Shown piece after piece: positions 43,632 to 50,894 of a stretch of DNA of 50,894 nt. Position numbers and translations under genes: made by a program. The DNA lies in contig NC_011721.1 of assembly GCF_000021805.1 (NCBI RefSeq), forward strand, positions 1 to 50,894, in the 5' to 3' direction. Numbering within the stretch: the stretch's first letter is position 1; each line of letters starts with the position of its first letter. The notes under the pieces are model-generated. The model did no database searches and was not told the origin of the DNA. It saw only the letters and a list, made by a program, of their open reading frames with translations. Source of the DNA: Rippkaea orientalis PCC 8801 (GTDB lineage Bacteria; Cyanobacteriota; Cyanobacteriia; Cyanobacteriales; Microcystaceae).

Positions 43632-43940
43632 ATGGAAGAAATCCCTAATAAATCTAACGCTTTTTGTTGGAGTTCAGTGGGTCGAGTTATTTTCTCAAAA
43701 ACTACTCAATTTACCTATGATGCTGATTCCAATAAATTGAGCGGTTTTAGAGATGCACGCGGTAATGATGTTCTCTATGCCTATGACAGTTGCGGTAATT
43801 TGACTAGCATCATCTATGAAGACGGTACTCAGGATAAGTATTTCTATGATGCCAATGGCTGGCTTGTTAACGAAATCTGTTAATCGTCGCGGTCAGGAGA
43901 TTAGCTACTCCAAAAATTCCCACATTAGAGGATAAGCGAC
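43632..43940 (+). pseudogene. RHS/YD-repeat fragment
   Basis: Contains YD repeats: FTYDADSNKLSGFRDARGND and LYAYDSCGNLTSIIYEDGT, then a stop at TAA 43881. A frame change restores NRRGQEISYSKNS until the IS at 43942. Degraded piece of a large RHS-repeat protein. The upstream part is not in the window. Confidence 0.75.
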
Positions 43941-43941
43941 T

Positions 43942-45558
43942 TGACGGGGTGACAAGGGTTGGAAAAGGCTCACCGTCAGGGATTTAGAGATCAGCGATCG
44001 CCTGAAAAAATAGATTCAGCCCACCCGATAAACAGTACAAATAGTCTATCTAGACGAGAAAATGTCTAATTGTTAGAAATGAACAGAATTAATCTGCCCT
44101 AAAATGATAAAAAGGCTTGTTCAGTCATCATGTTCTTTCATCATCATCTATGGATTTTTTGCCTTTCTATCAGGACTATTTACAAAACGCATTATCAAAA
44201 AGTAAATTTTTACTTTTACGAATATTAATATGGCTTTTACAAGTTCATAAACAAGTTAGAATAGAACGGTTAGCGGCTTATCTTCCTCTTCCTATTCTAT
44301 ACGAAAGTCGTAGAAAGAAGATTCAAAGATTTTTAGTCGAACCGTGCTTAAGCCTTGTCTTATTATGGTTTCCTCTGATAAAATTAATAGTAGAACGAGA
44401 ATTTAAACCAGGAAGTCGTTTAACTTTAGTTTTGGATAGGACTCAGTGGCAGGATAAAAATGTGTTCATGATTAGTGTAGTTTGGAGAAAGAGAGCCTTC
44501 CCTATTTACTGGCAAATTCTAGAGAAAAAAGGAAGCAGCAACGTCAAAGAACAAATCGCTTTAATCCGACCGGTCTTGAAATTATTTGCCGACTATGAGT
44601 TATTAATTTTAGGGGATAGGGAGTTTCATGGGGTAGAATTATCTTATTGGTTAAAGAAACGAAACCGAACGGCTAAAAATCCCATCTATTTTGCTTTTCG
44701 AGAAAGGAAAAATGTCTACATTAGAAGAAGTAAGAAGAATCAAAAACGCTTTCAAGATTTAACCCTGACCCCAGGAGTCAAAGTTTTTGAAAAAAACATT
44801 TTTATCACCAAGCAAAAAGGGTTTGGTCGCTTTAATGTATTGGCTTATCAGAAGAGAAAATATAGAAACCATCAGGAAGAAGAACCTTGGTTTATTATAA
44901 CCAATTTAGATAACCCATCCGAAGTCATAAAATATTATAAAATCAGAGGTGGAATTGAAGCTATGTTTCGAGATTATAAGAGTGGAGGATATAATCTCGA
45001 AGGGAGTAAAGCTAATATTCATCGACTTACTAACTTGATTTTATTAATAGCTATTGCTTATACTTTATCGGCTTTAAAAGGGAAGTCAATTAAAAATAGA
45101 GGATATCAAAAGTATATATCTAGACTAACAGAACCGAAAAGACAAGTCAGAAGACATAGTGAATTTTGGGTAGGGCTATATGGACAAAGTTGGGTCTTAG
45201 CCTGGGATTTCTGTTACTTGTTTGTTGAACAAATTATGAGAATTAACCTTCACAAAATTAATGAATATAACCGAGGTTTAAAAGCCTTATCTGCTATTAG
45301 TTAATTTCCTCTTATTTCGTCGCATACATTGTAACCATGTAATCAGTTAAACAATAACTGATAAATTTATTGTATCATTTTTTCAGCTATTCAAATAATA
45401 ATCGAAAAAAATTTCCCCCGCGCTTTTGTAACATTAATGAAGCCAATTGTAATAATAAAAAGCATTAGTGAGAGTTATTAATAACGGGGATTTTAAATTT
45501 AAGTCAAGTCGGCAAACTACGCTCTGGTAAGCCTTTCCCAACTCTTGTCACCCCGTCA
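43942..45558 (+). mobile_element. 1617-bp IS4-type element, copy 3
   Basis: Same ends and length as copies 1 and 2. The flanks (GATAAGCGACT and AGTGAATTTCT) do not match, so no duplication: one side was changed by later recombination or deletion, perhaps between IS copies. Confidence 0.93.
44150..45304 (+). CDS. IS4 family transposase (copy 3)
   Basis: The protein is identical to those at 13906-15060 and 30402-31556; intact DDE residues. Confidence 0.93.
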   Translation: MDFLPFYQDYLQNALSKSKFLLLRILIWLLQVHKQVRIERLAAYLPLPILYESRRKKIQRFLVEPCLSLVLLWFPLIKLIVEREFKPGSRLTLVLDRTQWQDKNVFMISVVWRKRAFPIYWQILEKKGSSNVKEQIALIRPVLKLFADYELLILGDREFHGVELSYWLKKRNRTAKNPIYFAFRERKNVYIRRSKKNQKRFQDLTLTPGVKVFEKNIFITKQKGFGRFNVLAYQKRKYRNHQEEEPWFIITNLDNPSEVIKYYKIRGGIEAMFRDYKSGGYNLEGSKANIHRLTNLILLIAIAYTLSALKGKSIKNRGYQKYISRLTEPKRQVRRHSEFWVGLYGQSWVLAWDFCYLFVEQIMRINLHKINEYNRGLKALSAIS

Positions 45559-45630
45559 AGTGAATTTCTTCATGTCCTACAATTTTTGTCCTGTACTTAG
45601 ATTTTTATCAACATAGCGGTAAAGCCTAGT

Positions 45631-45645
45631 AAGTCCGGTAGAACC
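45631..45645. repeat. Solitary ISL3-type end
   Basis: AAGTCCGGTAGAACC differs by one base from the right end of the ISL3 at 24875-26292. No transposase accompanies it. Confidence 0.55.
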
Positions 45646-45657
45646 AAATAAATTGGT

Positions 45658-46299
45658 TTAGGTTTGAAATTTTTCTAATAACCAATGACTAACTTCTGAG
45701 TGATTTTTTTCTCTGGTTTGTCGTAATGCTTCGACTAATAGCTTAATATCTAATTGGGGTAAAATTTGAGATTGAGTAATGCGCCAACTTCCCCCATTTT
45801 TGATTTTAAAAGCGATAATATTCACCTATTTTACATCAATTATCCAATATTCATTGACTCCTAAATCTTCATACAAAAGACGTTTTGTTCCTTGATCATC
45901 TTCTAGGGAACTATTCGCTACTTCAATGACTAAATTAGGAACGGGATAACGATCTAAATCAATAATCGATGTACCATAGGGAATAACATTAGCATTATCT
46001 CCTATATAAAAAGATAAATCAGGTTGTATTTCTTTGCTTCCTGTTTGACGATAACTACAACAATCTTTTCCATTTCAAGGAATATTTCGTAGTCCAGCAT
46101 AAAGGTAAATAGCATAGTTAATAATTGCGTGATCACTGGCATGATCATTCCCTAATGGTGTCATTTCAATTCTTCCCTGTCCATCATAATAATAAAATTT
46201 CGCTTTTTCATAGTCAGAATCATCACAAAATTGTAAATAATCTTCCCAATTTAGGGTGATCCAAGTATCTGGTTCTATGGTAGTTTTTAGAGTAATCAT
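45658..46299 (-). pseudogene. Uma2 (DUF820) nuclease-like gene with two nonsense codons
   Basis: One frame of 214 codons from ATG 46299 to TAA 45658, broken by TGA near 46075 and TAG at 45826-45828. The parts read WEDYLQFCDDSDYEKAKFYY, PDLSFYIGDNANVI, and PVPNLVIEVANSSLEDDQG (the PD-(D/E)xK core), a Uma2-family protein. Frequent in cyanobacteria and often found decayed. No frameshift was needed, so the decay is point mutation. Confidence 0.85.
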
Positions 46300-46318
46300 A
46301 ATTAACCAATAGAGACAA

Positions 46319-47179
46319 TCAAGAAGAAAGAAATAGACGAATATTTTTGTTATTAAGATCGGGAGGGGTTTCTGGAAAGATCGCTCTCACCCGTTCTACC
46401 ACAGAAATCATATATTGATAGTCGGGAACGGGACTATTAGGGACAAATCCCGCTTCATTAGCGATCGCGGAGGGTGTATCGTTCAAAATCTGCAAAATTT
46501 CTTGCCGACGTTGCGGGGGGATCGTGGAGACAATTAGAACAACACCAGGGGGAACGTTATGAACATCGGTAAAAAGAATGCGAAAGGTTCCCAATGGGAA
46601 TTGAGTTTGATAGGTCTTGAATTGTTCGAGGGATAACGCTCCTGCGGCCGCCCCACCTTGAGCAACGCTTTCTAAAATGGATTTTGGCGTTGATAAAAAC
46701 AAAATTTGTCCGAGGGTCAATCCATAAAGGTTAAAAATAGGCCAATAATAGCCTGTTGCTGAGCCAATTTCTCCCAGGGCGATCGTCTGATTACTGAGGG
46801 ATTTTAAATCTTGGAAAGAACTATCCTGTCGGACAACGATAACAGACCGCAAATTACTGATGCCATCGAGGGGCAGAAGCGGAATATACTGATATTTGGT
46901 CATAGCAATTGTGGCTAGACCAGGGGGGGCAAAAACCAATGACCAAGCTTGTGAGCGGATTCTCTCTAGGGCTTTTTTTTCATTAAAAGCGGGTTCCAAT
47001 TCCACTAAGGAGCGTGTCTGTTGCTCTAAATAATGTTTAAAGCTTTCGTATTGATTAAGGACTTCATTTCCTTCATTATAGCTAACCGTTCCGATGACCA
47101 GAGGTTCTCCTTTCAAAGAACGGTTTTGACAGGCTTGGACGACAAGGGTAATTAAGAATAAGCGTCTCGATAATTTCAC
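46319..47179 (-). CDS. PhnD-like periplasmic substrate-binding protein
   Basis: 286 aa. Signal peptide with lipobox-like VQAC (about residues 14-17), so probably a lipoprotein. Typical PhnD/PBP fold: LVIGTVSYNEGNEVLNQY, FAPPGLATIAMTK, SNQTIALGEIGSATGYYWP and VHNVPPGVVLIVSTIPPQRR. Family members bind phosphate, phosphite or phosphonates, but no ABC permease or ATPase is adjacent. It is divergent from a heme-HAMP sensor with about 215 bp between, so it may be the periplasmic input for it. Confidence 0.82.
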   Translation of the reverse strand: MKLSRRLFLITLVVQACQNRSLKGEPLVIGTVSYNEGNEVLNQYESFKHYLEQQTRSLVELEPAFNEKKALERIRSQAWSLVFAPPGLATIAMTKYQYIPLLPLDGISNLRSVIVVRQDSSFQDLKSLSNQTIALGEIGSATGYYWPIFNLYGLTLGQILFLSTPKSILESVAQGGAAAGALSLEQFKTYQTQFPLGTFRILFTDVHNVPPGVVLIVSTIPPQRRQEILQILNDTPSAIANEAGFVPNSPVPDYQYMISVVERVRAIFPETPPDLNNKNIRLFLSS

Positions 47180-47394
47180 GGCTATTGATTATAGACTATA
47201 TCTGACTAGATAAAAAATAAGAAAAGTTAACTTGGTTCTGGCAGTAACACAAAAAAACTTAATAATTCTTTCTGTCTTTGACAAAAATAGGTGTTAAATT
47301 CAAAGTATGAGATCTCAATTTAATCAAGACAAACAACAAGAGACTGACTACTAAATTGAAAGGATAATTTCATCTTTAATTTTTGCCAATTGCA

Positions 47395-48303
47395 ATGTTA
47401 CTTAATAAACTGAAGCTACGAACAAAATTCAATATACTACTAATTACCATATTTCTGAGCGGGATTCTTGCGAGTGGAGTAACTTTATCGTTGATACTAC
47501 AACAAAGAGCACAAGCGGAAGTTACCGCTAAAGCTTTAGTGTTGCTGCAAACGATGAATGCTGTACGCGACTATACTAGCGATAATATCCAACCCCTGCT
47601 ATCGCCTCAATTAGAAACGGAGTCGGTCTTTATCTCTGAAACAGTACCAGCCTATTCAGCGACAGAGGTGTTCCAAAAGTTACGGAGAGACCCTAATTAT
47701 AAAAGTTTTTTCTACAAAGAAGCGACCCTTAATCCTACCAATTTAAGAGATAAAGCGGATAGTTTTGAGCAGGATTTAGTAGAAACATTCAGAAAAGATC
47801 CCAATCTTAAAGAAATTTCTGGTTTTCGTACCCTTCCTGGGGGGAGGTCTTTTTATATTGCTCGTCCTTTAGCGGTTAAAAAGGAAAATTGCTTGCGGTG
47901 TCACGGAGATCCCAATAATGCTCCCAAGAGCCAATTAGCCACCTATGGAGCGGATAATGGATATGGTTGGAAGCTCAATGACATTGTGGCCGTTCAGATG
48001 CTCTCGGTTCCTGCTGAGGAAGTGTTAAATCAAGCGAATCGCTCTTTTTCCCTAGTTTTATTGACTTTATTAGGGGTTTTTGGACTAATTGTCGTGGGGA
48101 TTAATTTTTTACTCAAACAAACCGTTATTCGTCCCTTGCAAAAAATGGCTAAAATTGCTGAATCTATCAGTATGGGGGATATGGATACTGAATTTGAGCA
48201 AAAAACCGAAGATGAGATTGGAATGTTAGCTAAAGCGTTTAATCGCATGAAATCGAGTTTAGCTATTTCTATGGATCTTCTCAATAAACATCGCAAAGGT
48301 TGA
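47395..48303 (+). CDS. Heme-binding (DUF3365/Tll0287-like) HAMP sensor
   Basis: 302 aa from ATG 47395 (TTG 47383 also possible). Transmembrane helix 1 (about 15-35), an extracytoplasmic DUF3365 domain with CLRCH heme-c site (C166, C169, H170) and the preceding GGRSFYIARPLAVKKENC. Helix 2 (about 220-240) is followed by a HAMP domain (RPLQKMAKIAESISMGDMDT). It ends after HAMP with no kinase, so signalling needs a separate partner. Redox or gas sensing is inferred from the Tll0287 fold. Confidence 0.85.
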   Translation: MLLNKLKLRTKFNILLITIFLSGILASGVTLSLILQQRAQAEVTAKALVLLQTMNAVRDYTSDNIQPLLSPQLETESVFISETVPAYSATEVFQKLRRDPNYKSFFYKEATLNPTNLRDKADSFEQDLVETFRKDPNLKEISGFRTLPGGRSFYIARPLAVKKENCLRCHGDPNNAPKSQLATYGADNGYGWKLNDIVAVQMLSVPAEEVLNQANRSFSLVLLTLLGVFGLIVVGINFLLKQTVIRPLQKMAKIAESISMGDMDTEFEQKTEDEIGMLAKAFNRMKSSLAISMDLLNKHRKG

Positions 48304-48391
48304 TCTCTTAAAGAAGTGTGTGCATAAAAACTTGTTATTGAGCCTATCTATATAATGTTACCCAACAAATTATAGAATGGAGGCTAAGACA

Positions 48392-48553
48392 ATGCAAGTT
48401 AAATGGAAAAGATTACTTTTAGGCTTGTTGATGACGTTAGTTTCTGAAATTTTACTTAATTTGGTAGGACTCGATGATTTAGCTAACTATGGCGAGTTTG
48501 TCTTTGAAAAACCTTATCCTGTTTTATTAAGTTTAAAATACGCGGCATTATGA
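48392..48553 (+). CDS. Small membrane protein (53 aa)
   Basis: ATG 48392 with a good GGAGG at about 48379-48383. 53 aa; the N-terminal half is hydrophobic (KRLLLGLLMTLVSEILLNLV), the rest has acidic residues (GLDDLANYGEF). No family is recognised. The strong RBS and codon pattern support a real gene. Confidence 0.55.
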   Translation: MQVKWKRLLLGLLMTLVSEILLNLVGLDDLANYGEFVFEKPYPVLLSLKYAAL

Positions 48554-48664
48554 ACGAGTCTATGATAAATGATAATCGCTCTTTTGATGGACACTTATTA
48601 ATTTTAACTGAAGATTTTAGATAACAGATTTATAAGTATTCTTAATTAAAATCGATCCTTGATT

Positions 48665-48728
48665 GAGTTGCATAAAGCGTTTAAGTCGAACCTATAGAGT
48701 AGGAGAATGCAATAAGGAGAACTTAACA
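48665..48728 (+). promoter_or_regulatory. Leader shared with the downstream tandem array
   Basis: TTGCATAAAGCGTTTAAGTC, then CCTATAGAGTA and an AAGGAG RBS. TATAGA is a likely -10 (with TTGCAT as a loose -35, 19-bp spacing). Four more versions of this leader occur at 49410-49738. Confidence 0.5.
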
Positions 48729-49274
48729 ATGAAACTAGAACCATTAAAAGCTTTTTGGCGCAAGCGTCTGGTGAAGGAACTGCCCTACTACGATGGTAAA
48801 ATGACCCAAAGTATCCTCTGTTGGTTATTTACTGATCAAGGGGATAAGACGTTAGTTTGCGATGAATTAGCTTTTAACGAACGTTTGCATTATCGTTATA
48901 GAATTTTACAACAGCGATATCTTGATAGAGACTCCCATCAAGCCTATTCCCGGTTAATTATACGCCTTGCTGCCGTACTCCTGGGCATTCCGTCAATTCA
49001 AGTTTGGCTCAAACAACGCTCGAAATCCCAAAAACAACTCCTCAAATTAATTCAAATCCTTGTTCAGGAATTGTTAGATAATGATTCTAATCTACAACAA
49101 CGAATCAAGCCAATTTGTGAGTATACGAGTAATTTTCATTTACATCAAGCTTTAATGTTAGCTACAGTTGAAGAATATTGTCTGGAAAAAGTTAATAATC
49201 AGCCTTTATTGATACATCGTTTTCGTCAGTATTTAGAGTCTCAACTACATAGAGAAATTGAAAAAGTTGCTTGA
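48729..49274 (+). CDS. Helical protein of unknown function
   Basis: 181 aa from ATG 48729, chosen for the AAGGAGAAC ribosome site 8 nt upstream; the open frame from 48663 runs through the leader. It begins MKLEPLKAFWRKRLVKELPY and is almost fully helical, with many leucines and arginines (RLIIRLAAVLLGIPSIQVWL). No signal or catalytic motif. Its leader and first codons (ATGAAACTA) are the template of the micro-ORF array downstream. Confidence 0.65.
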   Translation: MKLEPLKAFWRKRLVKELPYYDGKMTQSILCWLFTDQGDKTLVCDELAFNERLHYRYRILQQRYLDRDSHQAYSRLIIRLAAVLLGIPSIQVWLKQRSKSQKQLLKLIQILVQELLDNDSNLQQRIKPICEYTSNFHLHQALMLATVEEYCLEKVNNQPLLIHRFRQYLESQLHREIEKVA

Positions 49275-49409
49275 TCAAGTTCTATTGTCGTTACTATAGC
49301 ATTACGCATTAAGGTTAGGAGATTCATCAAAGCTGAAACGTTGTTAAGTAGGGGTCAACATCTGTTGACCCCTACTCTTTAGAGTTTAATTTAGCCTAAG
49401 ACAGATTGA
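49275..49409. other. Gene-free stretch with a palindrome
   Basis: Contains GGGGTCAACATCTGTTGACC followed by CCTACTC, an inverted repeat (GGGGTCAACA/TGTTGACCCC, 49352-49373) that may terminate the upstream gene: T-rich TTTAGAG follows. Confidence 0.5.
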
Positions 49410-49774
49410 CCTGCATAAAGCTTGCAAGTCCAACCTATAGAGTAACAGAACACAAAAGAGAGAACTCAAACATGAAACTAAAATTGATAATCCTCTAACC
49501 TGCATAAAGCTTTCAAGTCCAACCTATAGAGTAACAGAACACAAAAGGGAGAACCCAAACATGAAACTAAAATTGATAATCCTCTAACCTGCATAAAGCT
49601 TTCAAGTTCAACCTATAGAGTAACAGAACACAAAAAGGAGAACTCAAACATGAAACTAAAATTGATAATCCTCTAACCTGCATAAAGCTTTCAAGTCCAA
49701 CCTATAGAGTAACAGAACACAAAAAGGAGAACTCAAACATGAAACTTTCTAAAACCTTTCTCAAACTTAACTAA
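49410..49774 (+). repeat. Tandem array of promoter/RBS/micro-ORF units
   Basis: Three 89-bp units start at 49410, 49499 and 49588; a fourth leader starts at 49677. Each has CCTGCATAAAGCTT, CCTATAGAGTAACAGAACAC, a purine-rich RBS and ATGAAACT. Units 1-3 end in an 8-codon ORF, MKLKLIIL stop (49472-49498, 49561-49587, 49650-49676). The fourth encodes MKLSKTFLKLN stop (49739-49774). The leader copies that at 48665-48728, so this is amplification of a 5' region without its gene body. Confidence 0.8.
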
Positions 49775-49852
49775 TTTTCTGTATCTCTTCTTTTAATCCG
49801 TCAACATCTGTATATCTAGTTTATTTTTCTTGTATCTTTTGGAGTCAATGTC

Positions 49853-50146
49853 ATGAAACTTTCCGTCCTTGGTTTATTAGCTGTTTCTACCCTTAGTTTA
49901 GTTGCTGTTCCTGCTTTTGCTGACCAAGCCAATGTTCAAACGTCAGGACAAGTTAGCACCCAAGTGGGTGATAATAATACCTCCACTCAACACACGACTC
50001 AATCTAATTTAGATAGTCGTCGGGGACGGGGTGAAAATACCGGAAATGCCCAAGATAGTTATCAAGATTCCTTACAAGAAGGTAATGGTAACAATAGTTC
50101 TCAAACCACCAATCAGCGTAATGTTGTCCGTCACGATCGCCGTTAA
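49853..50146 (+). CDS. Small exported curlin-like protein, tandem copy 1
   Basis: 97 aa. Signal peptide (MKLSVLGLLAVSTLSLVAVP, cleavage after AFA), then two curlin-like motifs Q-x-G-x-x-N-x-x-x-Q-x-x-x-Q: QVGDNNTSTQHTTQ and QEGNGNNSSQTTNQ, separated by a basic RRGRG region. The RBS is TTGGAG before the ATG. First of three tandem copies 369 bp apart. Probably assembles as or with an extracellular fibre; that is inferred from the motif. Confidence 0.82.
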   Translation: MKLSVLGLLAVSTLSLVAVPAFADQANVQTSGQVSTQVGDNNTSTQHTTQSNLDSRRGRGENTGNAQDSYQDSLQEGNGNNSSQTTNQRNVVRHDRR

Positions 50147-50221
50147 TTCTTCTCAAGACTAATCCGTTTGATTTCTTCGCTTTGTTGAGTTAATTTTTTT
50201 GTATCTTTTGGAGTCAATGTC

Positions 50222-50515
50222 ATGAAACTTTCCGTTCTTGGTTTATTAGCTGTTTCTACCCTTAGTTTAGTTGCTGTTCCTGCTTTTGCTGACCAAGCCA
50301 ATGTTCAAACGTCAGGACAAGTTAGCACCCAAGTGGGTGATAATAATACCTCCACTCAACACACGACTCAATCTAATTTAGATAGTCGTCGGGGACGGGG
50401 TGAAAATACCGGAAATGCCCAAGATAGTTATCAAGATTCCTTACAAGAAGGTAATGGTAACAATAGTTCTCAAACCACCAATCAGCGTAATGTTGTCCGT
50501 CACGATCGCCGTTAA
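50222..50515 (+). CDS. Small exported curlin-like protein, tandem copy 2
   Basis: The protein is identical to copy 1; one silent change near the start (CTT for CTC at codon 6). The intergenic 75 bp also repeats, including TTTTTTTGTATCTTTTGGAG before the ATG, so each copy has its own RBS. Confidence 0.82.
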   Translation: MKLSVLGLLAVSTLSLVAVPAFADQANVQTSGQVSTQVGDNNTSTQHTTQSNLDSRRGRGENTGNAQDSYQDSLQEGNGNNSSQTTNQRNVVRHDRR

Positions 50516-50590
50516 TTCTTCTCAAGACTAATCCGTTTGATTTCTTCGCTTTGTTGAGTTAATTTTTTTGTATCTTTTGGAGTCAATGTC

Positions 50591-50884
50591 ATGAAACTTT
50601 CCGTTCTTGGTTTATTAGCTGTTTCTACCCTTAGTTTAGTTGCTGTTCCTGCTTTTGCTGACCAAGCCAATGTTCAAACGTCAGGACAAGTTAGCACCCA
50701 AGTGGGTGATAATAATACCTCCACTCAACACACGACTCAATCCAATTTAGATAGTCGTCGGGGACGGGGTGAAAATACCGGAAATGCCCAAGATAGTTAT
50801 CAAGATTCCTTACAAGAAGGTAATGGTAACAATAGTTCTCAAACCACTAATCAGCGTAATGTTGTCCGTCACGATCGCCGTTAA
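50591..50884 (+). CDS. Small exported curlin-like protein, tandem copy 3
   Basis: The protein is identical to copies 1 and 2; it differs by two or three silent bases. The downstream sequence breaks from the repeat (TAATTATTG) within 10 bp of the window end, so it may be the last copy or the start of another context. Confidence 0.82.
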   Translation: MKLSVLGLLAVSTLSLVAVPAFADQANVQTSGQVSTQVGDNNTSTQHTTQSNLDSRRGRGENTGNAQDSYQDSLQEGNGNNSSQTTNQRNVVRHDRR

Positions 50885-50894
50885 TTATTGTCTT

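Noticed and set aside
49410-49774. CRISPR-like repeat array
   Set aside because: The units are contiguous 89-bp repeats without variable spacers, and each contains a ribosome site and ORF. No cas genes are present.

Overview
The window reads as cyanobacterial DNA. The octamer GCGATCGC (HIP1) recurs throughout, and the gene families are typical of cyanobacteria: DUF1822 next to a sigma factor, caspase-like proteases, a PEP-CTERM anchored protein, and dense IS elements. A unicellular Cyanothece/Crocosphaera/Rippkaea-like host is my inference; no rRNA or marker gene in the window settles it. The middle of the window carries plasmid functions (ParA, a likely ParB-type partner, a P4-type primase-helicase, a tyrosine recombinase, toxin-antitoxin genes), so it is a plasmid or a plasmid-derived island.

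Layout. (1) 0.1-2.7 kb: four small exported proteins; the last has six curlin-like repeats and a PEP-CTERM tail. An IS630-type MITE lies between them. (2) 2.9-7.7 kb: orthocaspase, sigma-70-like factor and DUF1822 protein, probably one operon. (3) 7.9-11.6 kb: a non-autonomous IS with a passenger gene, a TetR gene with a perfect operator palindrome, gene remnants and an intact IS630. (4) 11.7-21.4 kb: small regulators, tyrosine recombinase, an HNH gene split by an IS, a retropepsin-like protease pair, hicBA, the partition locus with repeated AAGGT-N5-ACCTT sites, small unknown operons and a truncated HAD phosphatase. (5) 21.4-26.3 kb: a pile of mutually interrupting IS elements ending inside a hepT toxin gene, with mntA left intact. 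(6) 27.1-30.0 kb: TetR, beta-propeller and cytochrome P460 genes with a probable shared operator. (7) 30.0-33.9 kb: a split tetR remnant and two inverted copies of a defective IS. (8) 34.1-38.5 kb: a promoter, about 830 nt of highly structured untranslated DNA, and the primase-helicase gene. (9) 38.5-46.3 kb: an Rpn/DUF4351 nuclease, unknown proteins, a small membrane gene split by an IS4 element, RHS and Uma2 pseudogenes and a third copy of the 1617-bp IS. (10) 46.3-50.9 kb: a PhnD-like binding protein divergent from a heme-binding HAMP sensor, small genes, a tandem array of promoter/RBS/8-codon units, and three near-identical tandem genes for a 97-aa exported curlin-like protein running to the window edge.

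How it works together. The partition genes, the primase and its long leader look like plasmid maintenance, with HicBA (intact) and MntA-HepT (broken) as addiction modules. Both ends of the window encode exported glutamine/asparagine-rich curlin-like proteins, suggesting a surface-fibre function. Much of the middle has been rearranged: several IS copies lack target-site duplications and sit at gene breakpoints. The most unusual features are the structured leader at 34.1-34.96 kb, the micro-ORF array at 49.4-49.8 kb, the curlin-like families, and the passenger-carrying defective IS present in two identical copies.
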